Source of the DNA: Micromonospora echinofusca
GTDB lineage: Bacteria > Actinomycetota > Actinomycetes > Mycobacteriales > Micromonosporaceae
Assembly (NCBI RefSeq): GCF_900091445.1
Contig: NZ_LT607733.1
Span: 3,550,501 to 3,614,500 of the forward strand
DNA: 64,000 nt
Direction: 5' to 3'
Within the stretch, counting starts at the first letter, position 1. The number at the start of each line of letters is the position of its first letter. Made by a program: the position numbers and the translations under genes. This document shows, piece after piece, positions 57,155 to 64,000 of the stretch. Below the pieces are notes generated by a model. That model made no database searches. It had not been told where the DNA came from and saw nothing but the letters and a program-made list of their open reading frames with translations.

Positions 57155-58843
57155 ATGGACCTGAGCGCGGAGCGACCCTGGCTGCGCAGCTACGCCCCGG
57201 GCGTGCCGGCCACCGTCACGCCGTCCGACGAGTCGCTGGTCGACCTGCTGCGCGACGCCGCCCGCCGGTTCGGCCCCCGGGTCGCGCTGGACTTCTTCGG
57301 CGCCACCACCACGTACGCCGACCTGGACGACCAGGTGGGCCGGGCGGCCGAGGCGCTGCGCCGCCTCGGCGTCGGCCGGGGCGACCGGGTGGCGCTGGTG
57401 TTGCCCAACTGCCCGCAGCACGTGGTCGCGTTCTACGCCGTGCTGCGGCTCGGCGCGGTGGTGGTGGAGCACAACCCGCTCTACACCCCGCAGGAACTCA
57501 CCCACCAGCTCGCCGACCACGGCGCCCGGGTCGCGGTGGTCTGGGACAAGGTCGCTCCCTCGGTGCGGGGGGCCGTCGGCGCGACGGCCGTCGAGACGGT
57601 GCTCGCGGTGGACCTGACCCGGGCGCTGCCCCGGCGCAAGCGCTGGGCGCTGCGGCTGCCGCTGGCCCGCGCGCGGGCCACCCGCGCGGCGATGACCGGG
57701 CCCGCGCCCGGAGCGCTGTCCTGGGAGCGGCTGGTGGCCGAGGCCGGCCCGCTGGCCGCCGCGCACCCCGCCCCCGGGCCGGACGACACGGCGCTGTTGC
57801 AGTACACGGGCGGCACCACCGGCACCCCGAAGGGCGCGATCCTGACCCACCGGAACCTGCGGACCAACGCGGCGCAGGGCCGCGCCTGGGTGCCCGGCCT
57901 GCGCGACGGCGAGGAGACGGTGTACGCGGTCCTACCGCTGTTCCACGCGTACGGGCTGACGCTCTGCCTCACCTTCTCGGTGGGCATCGGCGCCACGCTG
58001 GTGCTCTTCCCCCGCTTCGACCTCGACCAGACGCTGGACGCGGTGCGCCGCCGTCCGCCGACCTTCCTGCCCGCCGTCCCGCCGATCTACGAGAAGCTGG
58101 CCACGACCGCCCGGGAGCGCGGTGTCGACCTCTCCTCGGCCCGGTACGCCATCTCCGGCGCCATGGCACTGCCCCCGGCGACGGTCGAGCTGTGGGAGTC
58201 GGTCACCGGCGGGCTGCTCGTCGAGGGCTACGGCATGACCGAGACCTCGCCGGTCGCGCTCGGCAACCCGGTCTCCCCCGCCCGCCGGCCGGGCACCGTC
58301 GGCGTGCCGTTCCCGTCCACCGACATCCGCATCGTCGACCCGGAGGACCCGTCGCGCGAGCGCGCCCCGGGCGAGGCGGGCGAGCTGCTGATCCGGGGGC
58401 CGCAGGTGTTCGCCGGCTACTGGAACCGCCCGGCGGAGACGGCGGCGGCGCTGCTGCCCGACGGCTGGCTGCGCACGGGGGACGTCGTGGTGGCCGACGC
58501 CGACGGCTTCGTCAGCGTGGTCGACCGGATCAAGGAGCTGATCATCACCGGCGGGTTCAACGTCTACCCGTCGGAGGTGGAGGACGCGCTGCGCCGCGTA
58601 CCAGGCATCCGCGACGCCGCGGTGGTCGGCCTGCCGGGCGCGCACGGCGAGGAGGTGGTGGCGGCGGTCGTCGCCGACGAGGGCGCCGAGCCCGACGAGG
58701 CGGGCGTCCGGGCGGCGTGCCGGCAGCACCTGGCCGGATACAAGGTCCCCCGCCGCGTGGTCGTCGTCGAGGACCTGCCCCGCTCCCAGATCGGCAAGAT
58801 CCTGCGCCGCGAGGTCCGCGACCGGCTGCTCGCCGACGGCTGA
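57155..58843 (+). CDS. fadD: Long-chain fatty-acid--CoA ligase (FadD-like)
   Basis: The 562-residue AMP-forming ligase has the phosphate loop Y-T-G-G-T-T-G-T-P-K-G-A-I-L-T-H-R-N, G-Y-G-M-T-E-T-S-P-V (A5), L-R-T-G-D-V-V (A7) and D-R-I-K-E-L-I-I-T-G-G-F-N-V-Y-P-S-E-V-E (A8). The catalytic Lys is in R-S-Q-I-G-K-I-L-R-R-E. It activates fatty acids for beta-oxidation or lipid synthesis. GGAGGAG is 4 nt before ATG 57155, which is preferred over ATG 57131. It may function with the acyl-CoA dehydrogenase at 59408. Confidence 0.93.
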   Translation: MDLSAERPWLRSYAPGVPATVTPSDESLVDLLRDAARRFGPRVALDFFGATTTYADLDDQVGRAAEALRRLGVGRGDRVALVLPNCPQHVVAFYAVLRLGAVVVEHNPLYTPQELTHQLADHGARVAVVWDKVAPSVRGAVGATAVETVLAVDLTRALPRRKRWALRLPLARARATRAAMTGPAPGALSWERLVAEAGPLAAAHPAPGPDDTALLQYTGGTTGTPKGAILTHRNLRTNAAQGRAWVPGLRDGEETVYAVLPLFHAYGLTLCLTFSVGIGATLVLFPRFDLDQTLDAVRRRPPTFLPAVPPIYEKLATTARERGVDLSSARYAISGAMALPPATVELWESVTGGLLVEGYGMTETSPVALGNPVSPARRPGTVGVPFPSTDIRIVDPEDPSRERAPGEAGELLIRGPQVFAGYWNRPAETAAALLPDGWLRTGDVVVADADGFVSVVDRIKELIITGGFNVYPSEVEDALRRVPGIRDAAVVGLPGAHGEEVVAAVVADEGAEPDEAGVRAACRQHLAGYKVPRRVVVVEDLPRSQIGKILRREVRDRLLADG

Positions 58844-58875
58844 GACCGCTCCGCTCGCGCGGCGGGGCGAACGAA

Positions 58876-58963
58876 CCGGCCGGCGGGACCCCGGCTCCAA
58901 CGGCGCCGGCCGGCGGGACCCCAGCTCGACCGGCGCCGGCCAGCGGGACCCCGCTCGACCGGC
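58876..58963. repeat. 30-bp tandem repeat, three copies
   Basis: Units beginning CCGGCC-R-GCGGGACCCC occur at 58876, 58906 and 58936, with few mismatches. They lie between the FadD stop and the convergent hypothetical gene. CCGGC self-complementarity allows hairpins, so they may act as a terminator array. Confidence 0.75.
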
Positions 58964-59009
58964 ACGGGTCACCGGCCCTCGCTCGGGCGCGGCCGGACCG
59001 CCGCACCCC

Positions 59010-59375
59010 TCAGGCGACGGGCGGGCCGGCCCGCAGGATGCGCCGGGCCCGGCGGCGGTCGAGCCAGCGCGGCTCGGGCGGGTCCGTCGGATCGCCGCCG
59101 AGACCGAGCTCCAGCAGGATCTGCACCCAGAAGCCGGCCGCGCTGAGCAGGTTGCGGGCGCGGCCCGGCTCCGGTGCCCCCGGCGGCAACACGACCTGCG
59201 CCCAGCGCCAGGCCACCCAGGCCACCTCCCGGTCCGGGTGGTGGCGTCCGGAGCGGCTGAGCAGCCGGACCTCGCGCCGGGCGGGCGCCGGCACCCGCCA
59301 CCAGCGGCGCAGGATCTCCAGTCGCTCCTCGGCGCCGTCGGCGGACGGTGGGACGGACACGTCACCGGGGTTCAT
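59010..59375 (-). CDS. Hypothetical protein (121 aa)
   Basis: A soluble basic protein is predicted, with Trp-rich and Arg-rich helices (L-E-I-L-R-R-W-W-R-V-P-A-P-A-R-R-E, V-A-W-V-A-W-R-W-A-Q-V-V-L-P). No family is recognised. TATCCT lies 8 nt before the ATG at 59375, consistent with a leaderless start. The stop lies 24 nt short of 58986, near the repeat array. Confidence 0.6.
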   Translation of the reverse strand: MNPGDVSVPPSADGAEERLEILRRWWRVPAPARREVRLLSRSGRHHPDREVAWVAWRWAQVVLPPGAPEPGRARNLLSAAGFWVQILLELGLGGDPTDPPEPRWLDRRRARRILRAGPPVA

Positions 59376-59407
59376 GCCTGGCAAGGATAGGCAGGCGGCG
59401 CACGCCG

Positions 59408-61225
59408 TCAGAACCAGTCGTCGCGCATCTCCAGCGTGGTCCGGTCGAGGCTGTCCAGCAGGTCGAACTGCGCCGCCGTGCGGGGCAACTCGTGCCGGAA
59501 GAAGAACCGGGCCGCCTGCCGCTTGCCGGCGTGCAGGTCGGCGTCCGGGCCGTCGCCGGGGCCGCCGGCCGCCTCCACCACGAGGAGCTGCTCCAACCAC
59601 ATCCAGGCGATCACCACGTGGCCCACCGCCTCCAGGTAGACGCTCGCGTTGGCCAGCGCCACCTCCGGATCGCCGGTGCCCCACAGCCGCCGGGTGACCA
59701 GGGAGACCCGGTCGAGGGCGGCGCCGAGCGCGGCGGCCAGCTCGGCGGCCTCGCCGCCGGCCTTCCACGCGCGGGTGGTCGTGGCCCGGACCGTCTCCAC
59801 CAGCAGCGCCAGCCCGGCCCCGCCGCGCATGGTGACCTTGCGGCCGAGCAGGTCCAGCGCCTGGATGCCGTGGGTGCCCTCGTGGATCGGGTTGAGCCGG
59901 TTGTCGCGCCAGTGCTGCTCGACGTCGTAGTCCCGCGTGTAGCCGGCGCCGCCGTGCACCTGGATGGCCAGGTCGTTGGCGGCCAGGCACCACTGCGAGG
60001 GCCAGCTCTTCGCGATCGGGGTGAGCACGTCCAGCAGCAGGCGGGCCCGCTCCCGGTCGGCCGCCTCCGGCGCGGTCTTCTCCTCGTCGAGCAGCCGGCC
60101 GCAGTAGAGGACCAGCGCCAGGGCGCCCTCCACGTAGCTCTTCTGCGCCAGCAGCATCCGGCGTACGTCCGGGTGGGTGACGATGGGCACCTGCGGCGCC
60201 GCCGGGTCCCTGGCGGCCAGCGGGCGGCCCTGCGGCCGCTGGCGGGCGTACGCGAGGGACTTCAGATAGCCGGTGTAGCCCAGGGCGGTGGCGCCGGCGC
60301 CCACCCCGACACGCGCCTCGTTCATCATGTGGAACATCTGCGCCAGGCCCTGGTGGGGCTCGCCGACCAGATGGCCGACCGCCCCCGGGCGCCCGCCGGG
60401 CCGGTGCACGCCCTCGCCGAAGTTGAGCAGCGTGTTGGTGGTGCCGCGGTAGCCCATCTTGTGGTTGAGGCCGACCAGCACGACGTCGTTGCGGGCGCCG
60501 GGCGCGCCGTCGTCGGCCAGCAGCACCTTCGGGACGATGAACAGCGAGATGCCCTTCACCCCGGGCGGACCACCGGGGATCCGGGCGAGGACGAGGTGGA
60601 CGATGTTCTCCGACAGCTCGTGGTCGCCGCCGGAGATCCACATCTTGGTGCCGCGCAGCCGGTACGTCCCGTCGTCCTGCGGCTCGGCGCGGGTGGTGAT
60701 GTCGGCCAGCGAACTGCCGGCGTGCGGCTCGGAGAGGCACATGGTGCCGAAGAAGCGCCCCTGCACCATCGGCCGGACCCAGGTGTCGATCTGCTCCGGG
60801 CTGCCGTGCGCCAGCAGCAGGTTGGCGTTGCCGAGGGTCAACAGCGGGTACGCCGAGGTGCCGACGTTGGCGGCCTGGAGCCAGGCGAAGCAGGCGGCCT
60901 GTACGACGTGCGGCAGCTGCATGCCGCCGACCGACGTGTCCATGCCGGCGCCGAGCAGCCCCGTCTCGGCGAAGACGTCGAGGGCCTGCTTGACCTGCGG
61001 GATGGTGTGCACCCGACGGCCGTCGAAGGTGGGCTCGGCGAGATCGGCGGCCCGGTTGTGCGGGGCGAACCGTTCCGTGGCCACCCGCTCGGCGAGCTCC
61101 AGCACGGCGTCGAAGGTCTCCCGGGAGTGTTCGGCGTAGCGGTGCCGCTCGGTCAGCCGGGTCACCTCCAGCCAGTCGTGCAGCAGGAAGCGCAGGTCGC
61201 GACGGGAGAGCAGGGTGGACGACAC
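59408..61225 (-). CDS. Acyl-CoA dehydrogenase, large (DUF4/AidB-like C-terminal) type
   Basis: The 605-residue enzyme has the ACAD pattern: M-C-L-S-E-P-H-A-G-S-S-L-A-D-I (FAD/substrate loop), M-W-I-S-G-G-D-H-E, I-Q-V-H-G-G-A-G-Y-T-R-D-Y-D-V-E-Q-H-W-R-D and N-P-I-H-E-G-T-H-G-I-Q-A-L-D. The E-G-T segment is where the catalytic Glu lies in this subgroup. The C-terminal 150 residues form the extra helical domain of long forms such as FadE5-like enzymes. GGAAGGAG is 4-5 nt before the GTG. Confidence 0.92.
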   Translation of the reverse strand: MSSTLLSRRDLRFLLHDWLEVTRLTERHRYAEHSRETFDAVLELAERVATERFAPHNRAADLAEPTFDGRRVHTIPQVKQALDVFAETGLLGAGMDTSVGGMQLPHVVQAACFAWLQAANVGTSAYPLLTLGNANLLLAHGSPEQIDTWVRPMVQGRFFGTMCLSEPHAGSSLADITTRAEPQDDGTYRLRGTKMWISGGDHELSENIVHLVLARIPGGPPGVKGISLFIVPKVLLADDGAPGARNDVVLVGLNHKMGYRGTTNTLLNFGEGVHRPGGRPGAVGHLVGEPHQGLAQMFHMMNEARVGVGAGATALGYTGYLKSLAYARQRPQGRPLAARDPAAPQVPIVTHPDVRRMLLAQKSYVEGALALVLYCGRLLDEEKTAPEAADRERARLLLDVLTPIAKSWPSQWCLAANDLAIQVHGGAGYTRDYDVEQHWRDNRLNPIHEGTHGIQALDLLGRKVTMRGGAGLALLVETVRATTTRAWKAGGEAAELAAALGAALDRVSLVTRRLWGTGDPEVALANASVYLEAVGHVVIAWMWLEQLLVVEAAGGPGDGPDADLHAGKRQAARFFFRHELPRTAAQFDLLDSLDRTTLEMRDDWF

Positions 61226-61686
61226 GGGTCTCCTTCCGTCGTCGCGCGGGCCGTCGGCCGCGGCGCGGCCGGGCGATGCCCTCGCGCAGGTCATCCTGAC
61301 TGATCCGGCCCGCCGGCGCAGCACCCCGCCGCGCCCACCGGACGCGCCGGACCGCCGGACGCATCCGCCCATCAACCCACAATCCGGGCACGCCCTTGCC
61401 ATCGGCATAGACATCTCCCTATCCTCGCTGGAAAGCGCTTTCCGGGCACGGGCGACGACGGGCGGCACCACGGGCGGAGCGGGCGGGAGCGCGCTCACGG
61501 TGCCCCACGCCGGCACCGACGACCTCGGCGGCCGGAGTCGGCGGCGCGACCGCCGAGCGATCGACAGCGGGGCGAGTTCCACGCGGATGTCCACCGACGA
61601 CTGGCCGGCGACGGACGGCCCCGGTGGACCGCCGACACGACAGACACGCAGCAACACGGGCATTCGAAACGAGAGACGAGGCGAAG
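61226..61686. other. Divergent region, acyl-CoA dehydrogenase / pectate lyase
   Basis: These 461 nt carry no credible gene. They include a 14-bp palindrome at 61430-61443 (next entry) and the lyase ribosome site GAGGCGAAG at about 61678-61686. The rest shows no repeats. Confidence 0.5.
61430..61443. promoter_or_regulatory. Palindrome GGAAAGCGCTTTCC, LacI-type operator
   Basis: A perfect 14-bp palindrome with a central GCGCT core matches the general form of LacI-family sugar-responsive operators in actinobacteria. It is 243 nt before the pectate lyase start, so it suggests sugar-controlled expression of that enzyme. Confidence 0.6.
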
Positions 61687-63252
61687 ATGAGACGACCAGT
61701 CGCACTGCGACTCCAGGTGGCGCTGGCCACGACGGCCGTCGGGGCCGCGATCGGTGTCGCGGTCCTGCCGACGCACGAGGCGTCGGCGGCCGCGGGCGCC
61801 GCCACCGGCTACGCGACCCAGAACGGCGGCACCACCGGCGGGGCGGGCGGGCAGACGGTGCGGGTCAGCACGGGGACCGGGATCCACACGGCCCTGTGCA
61901 CCCGGCCCAGCAGCAGTACCCCGATCATCATCGAGGTCCAGGGGACGATCAACCACGGCAACACCGCCAAGGTGTCCGGCAACAGTTGCAGCACCGCCGC
62001 CGGCGTGATCGAGCTCAAGCAGATCAGCAACGTCACGATCATCGGGGTCGGCACCGGAGCGGTCTTCGACCAGCTGGGCATCCACATCCGCGAGTCCCGC
62101 AACATCATCATCCGGAACGTGACCGTCCGTAACGTCAAGAAGTCCGGCTCACCCACGTCCAACGGCGGCGACGCCATCGGCATGGAGAGCGGCGTCCGCA
62201 ACGTCTGGGTCGACCACGCCACCCTGGAGGCCTCCGGCGGCGAGTCGGAGGGCTACGACGGCCTGTTCGACATGAAGGACGACACCCAGTACGTGACCCT
62301 GTCCTACAGCATCCTGCGCAACTCCGGCCGGGGCGGCCTCATCGGCTCCAGCGAGAGCGACCGCTCGAACGGCTTCGTCACGTTCCACCACAACCTGTAC
62401 GAGAACATCGACTCCCGCACGCCCCTGCTGCGCGGCGGCATCGCGCACATCTACAACAACCACTACGTGAGCCTGCGCGAGTCCGGCATCAACTCCCGCG
62501 CCGGCGCCAGGGCCAAGGTGGAGAACAACTACTTCCGCAACTCCAAGGACGTCCTGGGCACCTTCTACACCAGCGAGGCCGGCTACTGGCAGGTCGCCGG
62601 CAACATCTTCGACAACGTGACCTGGTCCAGCCCCGGCAGCGACAACAACCCGGCCGGCCCCAACCCGCAGTCCAACACCACCGTCAGCATCCCGTACGCC
62701 TACAGCCTCGACGCGGCCAGCTGCGTGCCGGACGTCGTCCGCCAGACGGCGGGCGCCAACACGGGCCTGCGGGAGTCGAACGGCAGCTGCTCGCCGCAGA
62801 CGCCGGCGCCGACCACCCCCGCGCCGGGGCCGACCAGCCCGACGCCGGCGCCGACCAGCCCCACGCCGACGCCGACCCAGCCCGCCGGGCCGAACCTCAG
62901 CATCGGGGCCGGCTCCGACGGTTCCAGCAAGGCCAGCGGCACGAGCTACGGCAACGTGCGCGACGGCAGCCTGAGCACCTACTGGTCGCCGGTCGGCGCG
63001 ACCGGGGACATCTCCATCAAGTGGGGTTCCGCCACCACGGTGTCCAGGGTGGTCATCCGTGAGCCCGCTGGCACCCAGGGCAGCATCGGGTCCTGGCAGC
63101 TCGTCAACCACGGCAGCGGCGCCGTCCTGGCCTCCGGCAGCGGGGCGGGCGCGATCACCTTCCCCGCCACGTCACTGACCAAGATCACCTTCAGGATCAC
63201 CAGTTCGGGCGGCAGCCCGAAGGTCGCCGAGTTCGAGACCTACGCCCGGTAG
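61687..63252 (+). CDS. Secreted pectate lyase (PL1) with C-terminal carbohydrate-binding-like domain
   Basis: The 521-residue precursor has a signal peptide ending near H-E-A-S-A-A-A. The parallel beta-helix carries N-V-W-V-D-H-A-T-L-E-A-S-G-G, Y-D-G-L-F-D-M-K-D-D-T-Q-Y-V-T-L-S-Y-S-I-L (calcium-binding Asp) and F-H-H-N-L-Y-E-N-I-D-S-R-T-P-L-L-R-G (catalytic Arg). A Pro/Thr linker of T-P-A-P-T-S-P repeats joins an F5/8-type-like jelly roll (S-Y-G-N-V-R-D-G-S-L-S-T-Y-W-S-P). It cleaves pectate by beta-elimination outside the cell. A large terminator hairpin follows. Confidence 0.93.
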   Translation: MRRPVALRLQVALATTAVGAAIGVAVLPTHEASAAAGAATGYATQNGGTTGGAGGQTVRVSTGTGIHTALCTRPSSSTPIIIEVQGTINHGNTAKVSGNSCSTAAGVIELKQISNVTIIGVGTGAVFDQLGIHIRESRNIIIRNVTVRNVKKSGSPTSNGGDAIGMESGVRNVWVDHATLEASGGESEGYDGLFDMKDDTQYVTLSYSILRNSGRGGLIGSSESDRSNGFVTFHHNLYENIDSRTPLLRGGIAHIYNNHYVSLRESGINSRAGARAKVENNYFRNSKDVLGTFYTSEAGYWQVAGNIFDNVTWSSPGSDNNPAGPNPQSNTTVSIPYAYSLDAASCVPDVVRQTAGANTGLRESNGSCSPQTPAPTTPAPGPTSPTPAPTSPTPTPTQPAGPNLSIGAGSDGSSKASGTSYGNVRDGSLSTYWSPVGATGDISIKWGSATTVSRVVIREPAGTQGSIGSWQLVNHGSGAVLASGSGAGAITFPATSLTKITFRITSSGGSPKVAEFETYAR

Positions 63253-63261
63253 CGGCGCGGC

Positions 63262-63310
63262 CCGCCGTCCGGCCGGGCACCGGGCTGTCCCGGTACCGGC
63301 CGGACGGCGG
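63262..63310 (+). terminator. Long GC hairpin after the pectate lyase gene
   Basis: CCGCCGTCCGGCCGG (63262-63276) pairs perfectly with 63296-63310. Inside, ACCGGG-CTGT-CCCGGT (63279-63294) extends the stem after a small bulge. It begins 10 nt after the stop codon. Confidence 0.85.
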
Positions 63311-63420
63311 CGGCCTTCGCATCGACGCCCTACCGTCGCGGATCGCCCTTCATCGGCCGGAAGGTCGTCGAGGAGGCGGCTGGAAGCGGCAGTCACCACG
63401 ACGGGCGGCGCGCGGCCGGG

Positions 63421-64000
63421 TCAGCCCGCCTCGGCGAGCAGACCGTCGACGAGGTCGCGGGGCAGCCCGTGGGTGTCGTGCAGGTCGCGGTAGTCCGCGT
63501 CCGTCAGCGGGCCCCGGGACCTGCGCCGCAAGACCACCGGCCGGCCGCGACGCAGCAGTTCCCGGAACCGCCGTTCCTCGCCGGTGAACACCTCGCGCAC
63601 CTCGTCGACGGTCACGGACTGGCGGAAGCTGTCGAGGGTGTGTCGCACCGGCGCGGTCGGCAGGTCCGACAGGGTCCTGGACGCCTCGTCGCGCCACAGC
63701 GTGGTGAGCGTCCGGCGCAACAGCCGACGCAGCACGTAGCCGCGGCCGGTGTTCGAGGGGCGTACGCCGTCGCCGACCACCACCACGCCCGCGCGCAGGT
63801 GGTCGCCGACCACACGCAGCGACGCGTCCCGCAGGCCCCACACGTCGCAGACGCCGCCCACCCACGGCACGAGACTCTCGCCCTCGTGGACCGAGCGGTG
63901 CCCGCGCAGCACCATCTCCAGCCGTTCGAGGCCCATCCCGGTGTCCACGTTGGGCTGACGCAGCGGCGTGAGTCGGCCGTCGCCGTGGCGGTGGTAGCGC
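63421..64000 (-). CDS. Alanyl-tRNA synthetase-like protein lacking editing domain (runs off right edge)
   Basis: The visible C-terminal 192 residues match the AlaRS catalytic core: L-T-P-L-R-Q-P-N-V-D-T-G-M-G-L-E-R-L (motif 3), D-H-L-R-A-G-V-V-V-V-G-D-G-V-R-P-S-N-T-G-R-G-Y-V-L-R-R-L-L-R-R, E-E-R-R-F-R-E-L-L-R-R-G and H-D-T-H-G-L-P-R-D-L-V. In a full AlaRS this would be about residue 430 of 880; here the gene stops at once after L-L-A-E-A-G. The editing and C-Ala domains are absent. It is probably a paralogue with another role, such as charging a carrier or small molecule. Confidence 0.8.
   Translation of the reverse strand, partial: RYHRHGDGRLTPLRQPNVDTGMGLERLEMVLRGHRSVHEGESLVPWVGGVCDVWGLRDASLRVVGDHLRAGVVVVGDGVRPSNTGRGYVLRRLLRRTLTTLWRDEASRTLSDLPTAPVRHTLDSFRQSVTVDEVREVFTGEERRFRELLRRGRPVVLRRRSRGPLTDADYRDLHDTHGLPRDLVDGLLAEAG

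Noticed and set aside
59010..61391. Long minus-strand frame across the acyl-CoA dehydrogenase
   Set aside because: Most of it is out of frame with the clear dehydrogenase; only its last 121 codons, from ATG 59375, look like a separate gene.

Overview
The window is very GC-rich DNA with dense, mostly single-gene or short-operon coding and frequent GTG and TTG starts. Gene content is actinobacterial: an AfsR/SARP-type regulator, XRE-DUF5753/DUF397 pairing, EccB of type VII secretion, a LuxR-type response regulator with unusual kinases, DUF2267 and DUF2795 proteins, and CstR. The overall flavour is Micromonosporaceae (Micromonospora-like). This assignment is inference from gene style, not from a marker gene. 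No rRNA, tRNA or CRISPR array was recognised. Many genes appear to be transcribed as leaderless mRNAs: a TANNNT -10 hexamer lies 6-8 nt before the start codon of at least eight of them.

Layout. 1-20.8 kb is ordinary chromosome: a partial glycosyltransferase, CoA-transferase, pirin, secreted lysozyme-like protein, DedA protein, a giant SARP/ATPase regulator divergent from an alpha/beta hydrolase, MOSC protein with a leader ORF, Ser/Thr kinase, SAM methyltransferase, XRE/DUF397 pair, diguanylate cyclase, flavodoxin-like protein and MazF-like toxin. 20.9-26.6 kb is a mobile-element scar. It holds a class D beta-lactamase cut off by an IS630-type remnant, an MFS exporter flanked by two copies of the same IS end, a complete IS5-family element with TA target duplication, degraded DNA, and an IS110-family element whose long 5' non-coding region is a candidate bridge RNA.

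Just downstream (26.8-29.2 kb) is a translationally coupled rtcB2-prfH pair, a rescue-and-repair system for ribosomes with cut rRNA. Its stop codon interlocks with that of a convergent P-loop kinase. 29.3-34.4 kb holds a BCCT transporter, a serpin-like protein, and remains of a natural-product locus (broken TauD-type oxygenase, intact type II thioesterase). 34.5-36.8 kb is an arsenic operon led by an ArsR-arsenate-reductase fusion, with ACR3 and ArsC. 36.9-43.4 kb is a sugar locus of two divergent operons: oxidoreductase, TIM-barrel isomerase and glycosidase against a binding protein and two permeases without an ATPase.

43.5-46.4 kb has a GNAT, a methyltransferase and an orphan EccB. 46.6-49.7 kb is a persulfide/sulfite detoxification locus (CstR-like repressor, MBL-rhodanese, internally deleted rhodanese-membrane protein, TauE) with two matching palindromic operators. 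49.8-53.5 kb is a kinase, pseudokinase-like partner, response regulator and secreted Cys-rich protein. The rest has a zinc-type dehydrogenase, spermidine-synthase-like protein, a decayed GT87 mannosyltransferase, FadD ligase, large acyl-CoA dehydrogenase, a secreted pectate lyase under a LacI-type palindrome, and a truncated AlaRS-like protein at the right edge.
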